Assembly: GCF_029937855.1 (NCBI RefSeq)
Contig: NZ_JAPYPC010000009.1
Location: 1-64,000, forward strand
DNA from: Christiangramia sp.
GTDB lineage: Bacteria; Bacteroidota; Bacteroidia; Flavobacteriales; Flavobacteriaceae
Reading direction: 5' to 3'
Length of the DNA: 64,000 bases
Below the pieces are notes generated by a model. It worked only from the letters and a program-made list of their open reading frames with translations, was not told where the DNA came from and did not search any database. How positions within the stretch are numbered: position 1 is the first letter of the stretch; each line of letters starts with the position of its first letter. Shown here one piece after another: positions 18,006 through 26,428 of the stretch. The translations under genes were made by a program, and so were the position numbers.

Positions 18006-19547
18006 ATGAGTCAGAACCTCGATAAGTTAAAAGAAAAGATCGCTGAAGCCCATAAAGGTGGAGGTGAAAAACGAATAGCTAAACAGCACGAAAAGAAAAA
18101 ATTAACTGCTCGTGAAAGAGTAGAATATTTACTGGATGAAAATTCATTTGAAGAAATAGGAATTTTAGTAACACACCGTACCACAGATTTTGGGATGGAG
18201 AAGCAAAAATTCTATGGTGACGGAGTGATTACCGGCTATGGAACTATTCATGGTCGCCTGGTCTATGTTTTTGCCCAGGATTTCACCGTTTTTGGAGGGT
18301 CGCTTTCAGAAACTCATGCTGAAAAGATCTGTAAAGTAATGGATATGGCCGTAAAGGTTGGTGCGCCAATGATTGGTCTAAACGACTCTGGTGGCGCACG
18401 TATCCAGGAAGGTGTAAAGTCGCTTGGAGGATATGCAGATATCTTCCATAGAAATGTAAAAGCTTCGGGGGTAATTCCACAAATTTCGGCAATTATGGGG
18501 CCTTGTGCCGGTGGTGCCGTGTATTCTCCCGCAATGACAGATTTTACCTTGATGGTGGAGGATACTTCTTATATGTTCGTTACGGGACCAAACGTGGTGA
18601 AAACAGTTACTAATGAAAATGTAACTTCAGAAGAACTCGGTGGAGCGAGCACACACTCTACTAAATCTGGGGTGACTCATTTTACAGCGGCAAATGATAT
18701 TATCTGTCTTGAGAATATCAAGCAGTTAATAAGTTATATGCCTCAGAACAATCAAAAAGCTCCGGAAAAACTGGAATATGAGCTTGGCGATGAGCATCGT
18801 GAAGTACTGGAGAATATCGTTCCCGATAGTTCCAACAAGCCTTACGATATGCACGAGGTGATCAAAGGGATTATAGATGATGATTCTTTTTTTGAAGTTC
18901 ATAAGAACTATGCAGATAACATCATCGTAGGTTTTTCCAGAATTGGAGGAAGAAGCGTTGGGGTAATCGCTAACCAGCCGATGAGCCTTGCCGGAGTGCT
19001 GGATGTAGATTCCTCTAAAAAAGCCGCAAGATTTACCAGATTCTGTGATTGCTTTAATATTCCGCTTTTAGTACTGGTAGATGTTCCGGGATTCCTTCCA
19101 GGGACAGATCAGGAATGGAACGGGATCATTTTACATGGTGCTAAGCTGCTTTACGCACTTAGTGAAGCAACAGTACCAAAAGTGACTGTAATTACCAGAA
19201 AAGCTTACGGTGGTGCTTATGATGTGATGAATTCTAAGCATATTGGTGCCGACTTTAATTTTGCCTGGCCAACGGCAGAGATTGCTGTTATGGGAGCGAA
19301 GGGAGCTTCTGAAATTATTTTTAGGAAAGAAATTGCTCAATCTGAAGATCCGGAAAAGAAATTAGCCGAGAAAGAAGCTGAGTATGCTGAAAAATTTGCA
19401 ACTCCATTTGAAGCTGCGCAACGTGGTTTTATTGATGAAGTGATCATGCCAAAAGATACCCGAAGAAAATTAATTAGAGCTTTTAGCGCACTGGAAAACA
19501 AACACGTTCTGCGACCTAATAGAAAACACGGGAATATTCCGTTGTAG
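18006..19547 (+). CDS. Acyl-CoA carboxyltransferase beta subunit (propionyl-CoA carboxylase type)
   Basis: A 513-residue carboxyltransferase with two crotonase-fold halves (about 30-260 and 280-510). Seen are [16 protein letters not shown], the oxyanion-hole Gly motifs [12 protein letters not shown] and [12 protein letters not shown], and the second-half [11 protein letters not shown] and [12 protein letters not shown]. This fits PccB-type enzymes that transfer CO2 from biotin to propionyl-CoA or other short acyl-CoAs. Exact substrate preference depends on residues I cannot assign with confidence. It ends the operon, and a REP-like repeat cluster starts seven bases after its stop. Confidence 0.92.
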   Translation: MSQNLDKLKEKIAEAHKGGGEKRIAKQHEKKKLTARERVEYLLDENSFEEIGILVTHRTTDFGMEKQKFYGDGVITGYGTIHGRLVYVFAQDFTVFGGSLSETHAEKICKVMDMAVKVGAPMIGLNDSGGARIQEGVKSLGGYADIFHRNVKASGVIPQISAIMGPCAGGAVYSPAMTDFTLMVEDTSYMFVTGPNVVKTVTNENVTSEELGGASTHSTKSGVTHFTAANDIICLENIKQLISYMPQNNQKAPEKLEYELGDEHREVLENIVPDSSNKPYDMHEVIKGIIDDDSFFEVHKNYADNIIVGFSRIGGRSVGVIANQPMSLAGVLDVDSSKKAARFTRFCDCFNIPLLVLVDVPGFLPGTDQEWNGIILHGAKLLYALSEATVPKVTVITRKAYGGAYDVMNSKHIGADFNFAWPTAEIAVMGAKGASEIIFRKEIAQSEDPEKKLAEKEAEYAEKFATPFEAAQRGFIDEVIMPKDTRRKLIRAFSALENKHVLRPNRKHGNIPL

Positions 19548-19553
19548 TATGAT

Positions 19554-19795
19554 GGGACTGCTTCAGTCGTTCCTTCTTCGCAGTAAATTTATTAAGTCAT
19601 CGCGAATGAAATGAAGCGATCTCAACTGAGGTCGTAAATTAGCGGAGACGTCGGTCGCAAGCTCTCTCGCAGTGACGTGGTTCTACTCGTGCCTTAATTC
19701 CGGTCATTGCGAGCCCAAAAGGCGAAGCAATCTCATGATAATTGCAATCAATTTCATGAGACGGCTTCGATCGTTACACTCTCTCGCAGTGACAT
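19554..19795. repeat. REP-like palindromic cluster (GTCATTGCGAG family), second array
   Basis: Alternating direct and inverted units: GGGACTGCTTCAGTCGTTCC, GTCATCGCGAATGAAATGAA, GGAGACGTCGGTCGCAAGC, CGGTCATTGCGAGC, GGCGAAGCAATCTCATG, then CTCTCGCAGTGACA. It fills nearly the whole gap between the carboxyltransferase gene and the dehydrogenase gene. The units are imperfect, which points to age. Confidence 0.75.
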
Positions 19796-19813
19796 ATCAA
19801 ATTTATTAATACT

Positions 19814-20716
19814 ATGAAATTCAACAAAATAGTCTGTGTAGATAACACTAAGCTGAATGACGAAGCCATTTCTGAATTACGGAAGCTGAGCGTAGATGAA
19901 GTTGAGGTACATACAGATTATCCTGAATCTTGTGACGAGATAATCCAAAGGATTGGAGATGCAGAAGGAGTGATCGTTTCGTGGCATACTGAGCTTAGCG
20001 AAGAAATTATCGAGGCCTGTTCAAGCCTGAAATATATCGGGATGGCCTGTAGTTTATATGATGATGAATCTGCCAATGTAGCTGTGAAATTTGCCAGAGA
20101 AAAAGGAATTACGGTAAAAGGAATTAGAGATTATGGAGATCCTGGAGTAGCAGAATTTATTATTTCTGAACTCATTCAATTACTTAACGGCTTCAAAGGG
20201 AAGCAATGGAAGAAAATGCGACGTGAACTAACAGATTTGAAGATCGGGATTGTGGGTCTGGGAGTTACCGGACAATTACTTGCCGACTGTCTTATACCTT
20301 TTGGGACCGATCTTTATTATTTCAGCAGAACAAGAAAACCTGAATATGAGGATAAGGGTGTAACCTATCTCGAGCTTGAGGAATTGATGAGCAAATGCGA
20401 GGTTATATCGTTTCATCTTCCAAAAAATACAGAACTGATAGGGGAGAAGCTTTTTAATAGAACAGGAAACGGAAAAATCCTGGTAAACACTTCTTTGGGT
20501 TTACCTTTTTCTAAAAAAGCTTTTCAGAAATGGATGCAAAACGGAGATAATTTTGCCATTTTCGATGGAGACGGAAAGAAGGAGCTTTCTTCAGAAACAT
20601 TGGAAATTGAGAACCTTATCGCTCAGAAAACCAGTGCAGGCTGGTCAACGAAAACCCTGGAAAGGCTTTCTAAAAAAGTTCTTGAGAATATTCAGGATTT
20701 TGTCACTTCTGCATAG
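19814..20716 (+). CDS. D-isomer-specific 2-hydroxyacid dehydrogenase family protein
   Basis: A 300-residue NAD(P)-dependent oxidoreductase. The split substrate domain (about 1-95 and 280-300) surrounds a Rossmann domain beginning IGIVGLGVTGQLLADCL. The family's catalytic Arg/Glu/His triad is only partly recognisable: the region after ISFHLPKNTELIGE lacks a clear catalytic His near residue 270, where AGWSTKTLER is found. It may therefore use a different substrate or be a divergent member. It is followed by the predicted operator of the YeeE gene and was probably acquired or retained independently of it. Confidence 0.75.
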   Translation: MKFNKIVCVDNTKLNDEAISELRKLSVDEVEVHTDYPESCDEIIQRIGDAEGVIVSWHTELSEEIIEACSSLKYIGMACSLYDDESANVAVKFAREKGITVKGIRDYGDPGVAEFIISELIQLLNGFKGKQWKKMRRELTDLKIGIVGLGVTGQLLADCLIPFGTDLYYFSRTRKPEYEDKGVTYLELEELMSKCEVISFHLPKNTELIGEKLFNRTGNGKILVNTSLGLPFSKKAFQKWMQNGDNFAIFDGDGKKELSSETLEIENLIAQKTSAGWSTKTLERLSKKVLENIQDFVTSA

Positions 20717-20719
20717 AAT

Positions 20720-20763
20720 GTAACTTTTGTTAGTGTTAGACGACTCTTCTTATCTTTACTTTG
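20720..20763 (+). promoter_or_regulatory. Predicted Crp/Fnr operator plus -7-like element before yeeE
   Basis: GTAACTTTTGTTAG at 20720-20733 matches GTAAC-N4-GTTAC with one mismatch. TACTTTG at 20757-20763 is a -7-like element one base short of TAnnTTTG; its final G is again 43 bases after the operator start. The predicted transcript start lies about 13 bases before the ATG at 20781. Confidence 0.55.
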
Positions 20764-20780
20764 CAGCTTAATCAGAAAAT

Positions 20781-21336
20781 ATGATTTAATTTTGCAGCCG
20801 TTGCCCTGGTATGTTGCAGGACCATTAATTGCTTTAATATGTTTCTGCTCATTTTCCTGGGGAAGCAATTTGGAATGTCCTCCAACTTAAGAACCATTTG
20901 TACCATGTGCGGAGCTGATGAAAAAGCTAATTTTTTTGATTTTAACTGGCGCGCACAAAAATGGAATTTAACGGTCATCGTAGGTGCAGCTATTGGTGGC
21001 TTTATCGCCATGAATTTTCTAACTGAAGATCCTGCCGTGGCTATTAATCCGGAGACCGTATCTATATTACAAGGACTTGGATTTCAAAGCGCTGGGGAAG
21101 CTTATCTTCCAGATGAATTATTCTGTCTGGAAGCATTAACAGATTGGAAGGCTTTACCTATCCTCATTATTGGTGGATTCCTACTTGGCTTTGGAGCTAG
21201 ATGGGCAGGAGGTTGTACGTAGGGTCATGCAATTTCAGGCTTAAGTAATTTACAAATACCGTCGTTAATCGCAGTAATTGGATTTTTTATTGGTGGTTTG
21301 GTAATGATCCATTTAATCTTTCCATTAATATTTTAA
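20781..21336 (+). pseudogene. Broken YeeE/YedE-family (thiosulfate/sulfur) transporter gene
   Basis: This would encode a membrane protein of about 184 residues of the YeeE/YedE family, which imports thiosulfate or related sulfur species. The reading frame is interrupted three times. After ATG 20781 the next codons are ATT TAA, while the expected N terminus (DLILQPLPWYVAGPLIALI) continues in another frame from 20783, as if one base were lost. A second one-base loss near 20838 moves the frame to 20839 onward (MFLLIFLGKQFGM). The third is TAG at 21220-21222 in place of Ser in the conserved AGGCTSGH motif, after which GHAISGLSNLQ continues in frame to a TAA at 21334. The longest intact part is 20839-21222. 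Confidence 0.75.
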
Positions 21337-21339
21337 AAA

Positions 21340-21756
21340 ATGAGAGTAATAGGATATTTAGTTATAGGTATATTTTTCGGGATCATAATGTTTAAATCTG
21401 AAGCAGCTTCCTGGTTTAGAATTTACGAGATGTTTCAATTCCAGGCTTTTCATATGTACGGAATTATAGGTTCAGCATTGGTGATTGGAGTTCTGGGTAT
21501 TCAGCTCATTAAAAAGAATAAAACAAAAGACATCCACGGTGAAGAGATTAAATTTGAGCCCAAAAATAAAAGCTTCAGCAGGTATATGTATGGCGGAATC
21601 ATTTTTGGACTGGGCTGGGCGCTCGCGGGTGCATGCCCGGGCCCAATATACACTTTAATTGGTGCCGGTTATGTTTCTGTGATTATTCTTTTTCTGGCAG
21701 CTTTACTGAGGACTTTTATTTATGGAGTATTGAGAGAAATTACCTCACTAATATGA
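21340..21756 (+). CDS. DUF6691 / YeeE-YedE partner membrane protein
   Basis: A 138-residue inner-membrane protein with four hydrophobic segments. The conserved LAGACPGPIYTLIGAG loop corresponds to the Cys-containing substrate path of YeeE/YedE transporters. In Bacteroidota and Proteobacteria this family is normally encoded directly after a YeeE/YedE gene, and the two halves are thought to work together. Here it starts four bases after the broken partner's final stop and is itself intact, so it may be an orphan half. A palindromic repeat follows its stop. Confidence 0.8.
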   Translation: MRVIGYLVIGIFFGIIMFKSEAASWFRIYEMFQFQAFHMYGIIGSALVIGVLGIQLIKKNKTKDIHGEEIKFEPKNKSFSRYMYGGIIFGLGWALAGACPGPIYTLIGAGYVSVIILFLAALLRTFIYGVLREITSLI

Positions 21757-21762
21757 AATATA

Positions 21763-21904
21763 AAAAAGAGGCTGTCTAAAAAGTCGAGAAGACGTCATCC
21801 TGAATTTATTTCAGGATCTTAACTAATTGAAAATCAAAATCGGTTAGAAGCTGATTCAAGTTCAGCTTGACGAAATAATGACTTTTCAGGCAGCCTCTTA
21901 TTTT
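21763..21904. repeat. Palindrome-ended intergenic repeat (AGAGGCTGTCT family)
   Basis: Arms AAGAGGCTGTCTAAAAAGTC and GACTTTTCAGGCAGCCTCTT pair imperfectly. The inside holds the nested palindrome ATCCTGAATTTATTTCAGGAT. It sits between two convergent genes, where it could terminate transcription from both sides. Confidence 0.75.
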
Positions 21905-21923
21905 GTAAGTTGATCCGCCAATT

Positions 21924-22607
21924 TCAGTTTACTTTTTCAGCCTTTAGGTATAGTTCCTGTGCCTGTATTTTTTCGAACATTTCCTTGCCTTTTTCTGCCG
22001 CAGCTTTCCATTTTTCAGATTTATGGATCTTATCATAAGTAGCTGAATCTGGCCACACACCTTCCATAAAATATGAATACTCATTATTATCATCAGTGAT
22101 CTTATAAAGATGATAACCGGCATTGGGATAGCCTTCAGTACTAATAGCCTTATTCATACTTTTAAGGAAGTCGTTTAGTTGCATTTCACTTACACCTTCT
22201 GGAAGTTTAAAAAGATGAAGGCTTTTTTTGCTGGCCGAATTTGAGTTGTTCTTTAATTCCACCTGGATCACCTCAAAAGGTTTTTCACTTGCATTACTGG
22301 GATGGTGCTCTGTATAATCGGTCCACATTACAGTTCCGGCTTTTTCATCCATTACAAAATCGTTTCCATCTTTCATTTTCATTTTTCCTTTGGAATCTGT
22401 CATAAATATGGCAACTCCTTCCGGGTGGCTATGCATCATTGATTCTTCTCCAGGAGCATAATTAATGCGGAGTACCCTTACTTTTTCATTTTCGAATTCC
22501 ACCTTATAATGTTTAGGATCTATTTTTACCGCATCCTGGGCAGATATAATTGGTATCCATATCAGAAATGATAGAGTGATACAAAATGTTATTTTTGATA
22601 TTTTCAT
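21924..22607 (-). CDS. Secreted cupin-domain protein
   Basis: A 227-residue exported protein with a signal peptide ending near SAQDA (residue 24). Residues about 35-120 form a cupin barrel whose metal-site His residues are visible (MMHSHPEG and the later TDYTEHHPSN). The C-terminal 100 residues resemble a dimeric alpha-beta ferredoxin-like domain (HLYKITDD, YFMEGVWPDSATYDKIH). Reaction unknown. It is the last of three colinear genes for small exported proteins (with the genes at 22651 and 23193), all of folds that bind small organic molecules. Confidence 0.7.
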   Translation of the reverse strand: MKISKITFCITLSFLIWIPIISAQDAVKIDPKHYKVEFENEKVRVLRINYAPGEESMMHSHPEGVAIFMTDSKGKMKMKDGNDFVMDEKAGTVMWTDYTEHHPSNASEKPFEVIQVELKNNSNSASKKSLHLFKLPEGVSEMQLNDFLKSMNKAISTEGYPNAGYHLYKITDDNNEYSYFMEGVWPDSATYDKIHKSEKWKAAAEKGKEMFEKIQAQELYLKAEKVN

Positions 22608-22650
22608 TTTTAAAATTTTTAAAATTGTTCAAAAGAAGTTATTCCTGTTC

Positions 22651-23187
22651 TTAATTCTTTGGTTTGTTTAAAGAATCCTGGTCTACCATGATGGAATCCA
22701 TTTCCTGCATCGCCATCATCATTTCAGAATTATCCCAGTAACCATATTCCCGAACAATTTTACCATCGATAAAACGTGCCGTTAGATGAACAGGAATGAT
22801 AATTTCTTTCTCATTGCTTTCAATAGTACCCTTCCATGTACCCCAATAATTCACCCAGGTTTCGTTATCATCTGTAACCACCATCTCAAAATCATCTTCT
22901 TCATCTTCGAAGCCATAAGAAGATAGATCGGCAACATTATTTTTATGGGTTTCTGCGGCCTGTTTATAGCTTAGACCTTCTGTAGTATTGTGGAAGATTT
23001 GAGCCGTATCGGCATAATATTTTTCGTAGGCCTGCCAATCGCCATCTTCATAAGTTTGAATAACAGCTTTTAAAGAGCTTATTTCCTTAGAATCCTGAGA
23101 GTATCTTATGTTTTCTTTCTCTTTGTTTCCATTATTACAGGATATTACTATTACAGAAACAGATAAAATTAGAAGTAGCTTTTTCAT
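22651..23187 (-). CDS. NTF2-like (SnoaL-type) lipoprotein
   Basis: A 178-residue lipoprotein with lipobox VISC (Cys17). The mature part matches the SnoaL/nuclear-transport-factor-2 cone fold: the helical start SSLKAVIQTYEDGDWQAYEKYYADTA, then the strands VNYWGTWKGTI, VHLTARFIDGKIVREYGYWD. These proteins often bind or isomerise small molecules, but no catalytic Asp/His pair can be assigned here. It is five bases downstream of the 23193 gene on the same strand. Confidence 0.75.
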   Translation of the reverse strand: MKKLLLILSVSVIVISCNNGNKEKENIRYSQDSKEISSLKAVIQTYEDGDWQAYEKYYADTAQIFHNTTEGLSYKQAAETHKNNVADLSSYGFEDEEDDFEMVVTDDNETWVNYWGTWKGTIESNEKEIIIPVHLTARFIDGKIVREYGYWDNSEMMMAMQEMDSIMVDQDSLNKPKN

Positions 23188-23192
23188 ATTTT

Positions 23193-23981
23193 TTATTCTT
23201 TAACAATCTTAGTTTCTTCCTGTGCTCCCTGGTAAGCAAGATCTGGTCTCATACTACCTCGTACCACTTTGTAGGCATCCACATATTCAAACATCTCATC
23301 GAATAATTTCTGTCCCTCTTCTCCCAGAACTTTATCATTTTCACTAGAAATGCGATCGTAATCCATAGCATCTTTTGCTGAAATTACTGCCACAAAAGAA
23401 TTGCCTACATTGCCGAAGCCACTTTGATAAATGCGATATTGCATTTTGGAGTTTTTGGTTGCAAAAAGATCTTTTAGTTCTCTCATCTTTGTCTGTAATT
23501 TACCCATATTACTCGGTGCTACTTCCATTCTATGCCAAACTCGGTAATCCTGCCCTGGAGTATCGGTGCTCAATCCATTTGGCATATAAGATAGCGAAGG
23601 GTTTAATATTGTAACATAATCTCCGTGTTTACTGTAACATTTATCAAAATTTTCAAACATTTTATTGAATGAATCTTCACCAACTTTTTCTTTAAGATCT
23701 TCAAAATTCATATCCTGAATATCCGCCAGGCTCTCTATAGGAGTGATCGCTAAATAAGTCCCGTCATTCATGGAGGCCACAGACCATTGCATGTTTTTTA
23801 CATTATTTTGTTTGCATGCCGTAACAAGATCCTTTGAAGCTTTTTCATATTCTGCCCTCATCGATGGTTTTACCTGATCTTCATGAACCCAAAATGCCTG
23901 ATTCTTTCCTTCCTGTGCGTACATGCTCAAGGCAAGACATAAACAGAACAGCATACCGATAATTTTCTTAGTGATTTGCAT
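23193..23981 (-). CDS. Exported protein with two ferredoxin-like (Dabb-type) repeats
   Basis: A 262-residue exported protein (signal peptide ending near MYAQEG). I start it at the ATG at 23981, because the upstream 21 residues of the longer frame are polar and destroy the signal peptide. Two alpha-beta barrel-like repeats can be seen, about residues 30-130 (AFWVHEDQVKPSMRAEYEKA) and 140-245 (WHRMEVAPSNMGKLQTKM). This layout resembles dimeric alpha-beta barrel proteins. Function unknown; it leads the three-gene cluster with the NTF2-like and cupin genes. Confidence 0.65.
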   Translation of the reverse strand: MQITKKIIGMLFCLCLALSMYAQEGKNQAFWVHEDQVKPSMRAEYEKASKDLVTACKQNNVKNMQWSVASMNDGTYLAITPIESLADIQDMNFEDLKEKVGEDSFNKMFENFDKCYSKHGDYVTILNPSLSYMPNGLSTDTPGQDYRVWHRMEVAPSNMGKLQTKMRELKDLFATKNSKMQYRIYQSGFGNVGNSFVAVISAKDAMDYDRISSENDKVLGEEGQKLFDEMFEYVDAYKVVRGSMRPDLAYQGAQEETKIVKE

Positions 23982-24182
23982 AATAATAGTTTTTAAAAAA
24001 TTAGAATTTAGTTGAACCAAATATGCATTGTAGGTGGGGTTCACTTAGATAAGGTGAAGTCACAGGACTGGAGATAATTGATCTTGACAATTTTGAAGAA
24101 TAATTCTCAACAATTCCGGTAATCCAATTTATTTTATATAAATATACAGAAAGTATTGATAATCAGGTAAATAAAAATGATA

Positions 24183-24821
24183 TTATCTCAATTTTGAACT
24201 TCCTGGAGAAGTTGGATAAAATGAAGGAAGTGAAATATGATATTTAACCACAATTATCCTAATACTAATTACGATTGATGAGGTCACCACATAAATTATA
24301 TCGGCATTAACACCCATATCATACAAAGTGACATAGGCGAAAGCACCAATTAAACAGGCCGTCGCATAGATTTCTTTTCTAAAGATAACAGGAATTTCAT
24401 TACAGAGTATATCACGAATAACTCCGCCAAATGTTCCCGTCATAGCACCAAGGGCAACAGAAACAATAGGATCCAGGTTATTTTGAATTCCTGTTTCCAC
24501 GCCGGTAATGGTGAATACCCCAAGGCCGATGGTATCAAACAGGAAAAGGGATTTTTTGAGATAATTTAGTTTATTTCTGAAGATAATTGCTAAAACTGTA
24601 ACCACACCAATGAGATAGATATAAACAATATTTTCCATCCACATAACCGGAGTGCTTCCTATTAAAATATCACGTAAGGTTCCCCCGCCAATGGCTGTCA
24701 CAAAAGCAATGATGAAAATACCGAAAAGATCCAACCTTCGGTTCATCGCTGAGAGTGCCCCGGAAATAGCGAATGCTATGGTTCCCAGAATATCAAGAAT
24801 AATAAACAAACTCAATTCCAT
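24183..24821 (-). CDS. TRIC/UPF0126-family cation channel
   Basis: A 212-residue membrane protein with about seven hydrophobic segments in two repeats. The signatures GTIAFAISGALSAMNRRLDLFG, AIGGGTLRDILIG and GTFGGVIRDILCNEIP identify the UPF0126/TRIC family. Bacterial TRIC proteins are trimeric potassium-permeable channels. I start it at the ATG at 24821, not the TTG three codons earlier. It is flanked by divergently and convergently oriented genes and probably stands alone. Confidence 0.87.
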   Translation of the reverse strand: MELSLFIILDILGTIAFAISGALSAMNRRLDLFGIFIIAFVTAIGGGTLRDILIGSTPVMWMENIVYIYLIGVVTVLAIIFRNKLNYLKKSLFLFDTIGLGVFTITGVETGIQNNLDPIVSVALGAMTGTFGGVIRDILCNEIPVIFRKEIYATACLIGAFAYVTLYDMGVNADIIYVVTSSIVISIRIIVVKYHISLPSFYPTSPGSSKLR

Positions 24822-24978
24822 ACTTGGCAAAGGTAATTTTATCTTTTAAATTTGTTTAAAGGCGGGCAGGTTTCTGTCTTTATTTTTTTAGGTTTATCAA
24901 CAAATAAACGATCTTAATAACAATAGCTGTAAGGTTTGCTTCAAACTACCTACTTTTATACAGTATAAAATAAGTACA

Positions 24979-25971
24979 ATGAGTGATACTATAGAAAGAG
25001 TAAAGTGTTTAATTATTGGTTCAGGGCCTGCAGGATATACTGCAGCAATTTACGCTTCGCGGGCAGATCTTAAGCCGGTGATGTATACCGGAATGGAACC
25101 CGGAGGACAACTGACTACCACTACAGAAGTTGATAATTTTCCTGGTTACCCTCAGGGGATCGATGGTCCTAAGATGATGATGGACCTTCAGGAACAGGCT
25201 GAAAGGTTTGGAACTGAAGTAAGGATAGGGATGATCACCGAAGTTGATTTCTCTAAACAGGTTGGTGGAATTCATAAAGCCTGTGTAGATAATTCCAAAT
25301 GGATAGAAGCAGAGTCAGTTATTATTTCTACTGGAGCTACTGCCAAATATCTTGGATTACCTAGTGAACAAAGGTTAAGAGGGGGAGGAGTTTCCGCCTG
25401 CGCTGTTTGTGATGGTTTCTTCTATAAAGGTCAGGATGTTGCTATTGTGGGTGGTGGAGATACTGCTGCAGAAGAAGCGACTTATCTCGCCAATATCTGT
25501 AATAAAGTAACTATGCTGGTTCGTAAGGATTATATGAAAGCCTCAAAAGCGATGCAGCATAGGGTTGAAAATACCAAGAATATCGATCTTAGATATAATA
25601 CTGAAGTAGACGAGATCCTAGGTGAGCAGGTTGTGGAAGGTTTGCGTATGGTGAATAACCAAACCGGAGAAAAAGAAGAAATTCCAATTACCGGATTTTT
25701 TGTTGCTATTGGTCACAAGCCAAATACAGATATTTTCAAAGATTGGTTAGACATGGATGGAACTGGTTATGTTATCACTCAGCCAAAATCTACCAAAACC
25801 AATATTCCGGGAGTATTTGCTTCAGGAGATGTCCAGGATAAGATCTATCGCCAGGCCGTGACCGCTGCAGGTACAGGTTGTATGGCGGCACTAGATGCTG
25901 AACGTTACCTTGCTGAAATTGAAACTGAAGAGGATATTCAAAAGCCACAGACCAGACCGGAAACGGTGTAA
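24979..25971 (+). CDS. trxB: Thioredoxin-disulfide reductase
   Basis: A 330-residue FAD enzyme that reduces thioredoxin with NADPH. It has the FAD Rossmann motif LIIGSGPAGYTAA, the redox pair Cys141-Cys144 (CAVCDG), the NADPH motif VAIVGGGDTAAEEATYL and the terminal FASGDVQDKIYRQAVTAAGTG. The length is typical of low-molecular-weight bacterial TrxB. It stands alone with a strong hairpin terminator following. Together with OxyR and SodC elsewhere in the window it belongs to the oxidative stress defence, but no shared promoter motif was seen. Confidence 0.95.
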   Translation: MSDTIERVKCLIIGSGPAGYTAAIYASRADLKPVMYTGMEPGGQLTTTTEVDNFPGYPQGIDGPKMMMDLQEQAERFGTEVRIGMITEVDFSKQVGGIHKACVDNSKWIEAESVIISTGATAKYLGLPSEQRLRGGGVSACAVCDGFFYKGQDVAIVGGGDTAAEEATYLANICNKVTMLVRKDYMKASKAMQHRVENTKNIDLRYNTEVDEILGEQVVEGLRMVNNQTGEKEEIPITGFFVAIGHKPNTDIFKDWLDMDGTGYVITQPKSTKTNIPGVFASGDVQDKIYRQAVTAAGTGCMAALDAERYLAEIETEEDIQKPQTRPETV

Positions 25972-25993
25972 GTGTGTTGGTATACAAAAAACT

Positions 25994-26020
25994 AAAATCC
26001 CGCTCTTGCGGGATTTTATG
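25994..26020 (+). terminator. Rho-independent terminator after trxB
   Basis: Perfect 10-bp stem AAAATCCCGC (25994-26003) and GCGGGATTTT (26008-26017) with a TCTT loop. The symmetric A/T ends allow it to work for the convergent gene as well. Confidence 0.88.
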
Positions 26021-26041
26021 TTTATAGGATGAAAGGAATTT

Positions 26042-26344
26042 TTAATTATCGGTTTTTACTTTGACCTCGCCATCATCAATTTTCACTTTAGATTCGGTGC
26101 CATCAGCTCTGTCTATTTTCTTTTTATATTCCCCATCATCTTTTTTAATCTTGATCTCATCGCCTTCAGGAGTTTCTATTTTCACCTTATCTCCTCCGTC
26201 TTTTACTTCCACTTTATTATTAGGATCTTCCATCAGTCTTTCCACTTCGGTTTTTTTATCATCTTCATTGTCGGTATTTCTGCATGAAGTAAAAACGAGA
26301 CTCAAAACAAGTATAAGAAAACTGCTTTTAAATAAATATTTCAT
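26042..26344 (-). CDS. Small charged lipoprotein with K/E-rich repeats
   Basis: A 100-residue lipoprotein with lipobox FTSC (Cys21). The mature part is almost entirely charged and made of short imperfect repeats of the type VEVKDGGDKVKIETPEGDE and VKIDDGEVKVKTD. Low complexity with alternating Lys and Asp/Glu suggests a beta-solenoid-like or disordered surface tail. No known family recognised. It is convergent with trxB and shares its terminator. Confidence 0.55.
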   Translation of the reverse strand: MKYLFKSSFLILVLSLVFTSCRNTDNEDDKKTEVERLMEDPNNKVEVKDGGDKVKIETPEGDEIKIKKDDGEYKKKIDRADGTESKVKIDDGEVKVKTDN

Positions 26345-26428
26345 AATTTCTAATATTTAAAATTCAGCAGTAAAACTATACAATAGGTTTATCATCCTGA
26401 CTTTATTTTGAAAATTTTGGGAAATAGA

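Noticed and set aside
21220-21222. TAG in yeeE read as a recoded amber codon (pyrrolysine-like)
   Set aside because: Other genes in the window end with TAG in the ordinary way, and the gene has two other apparent frame lesions, so decay is the simpler explanation.
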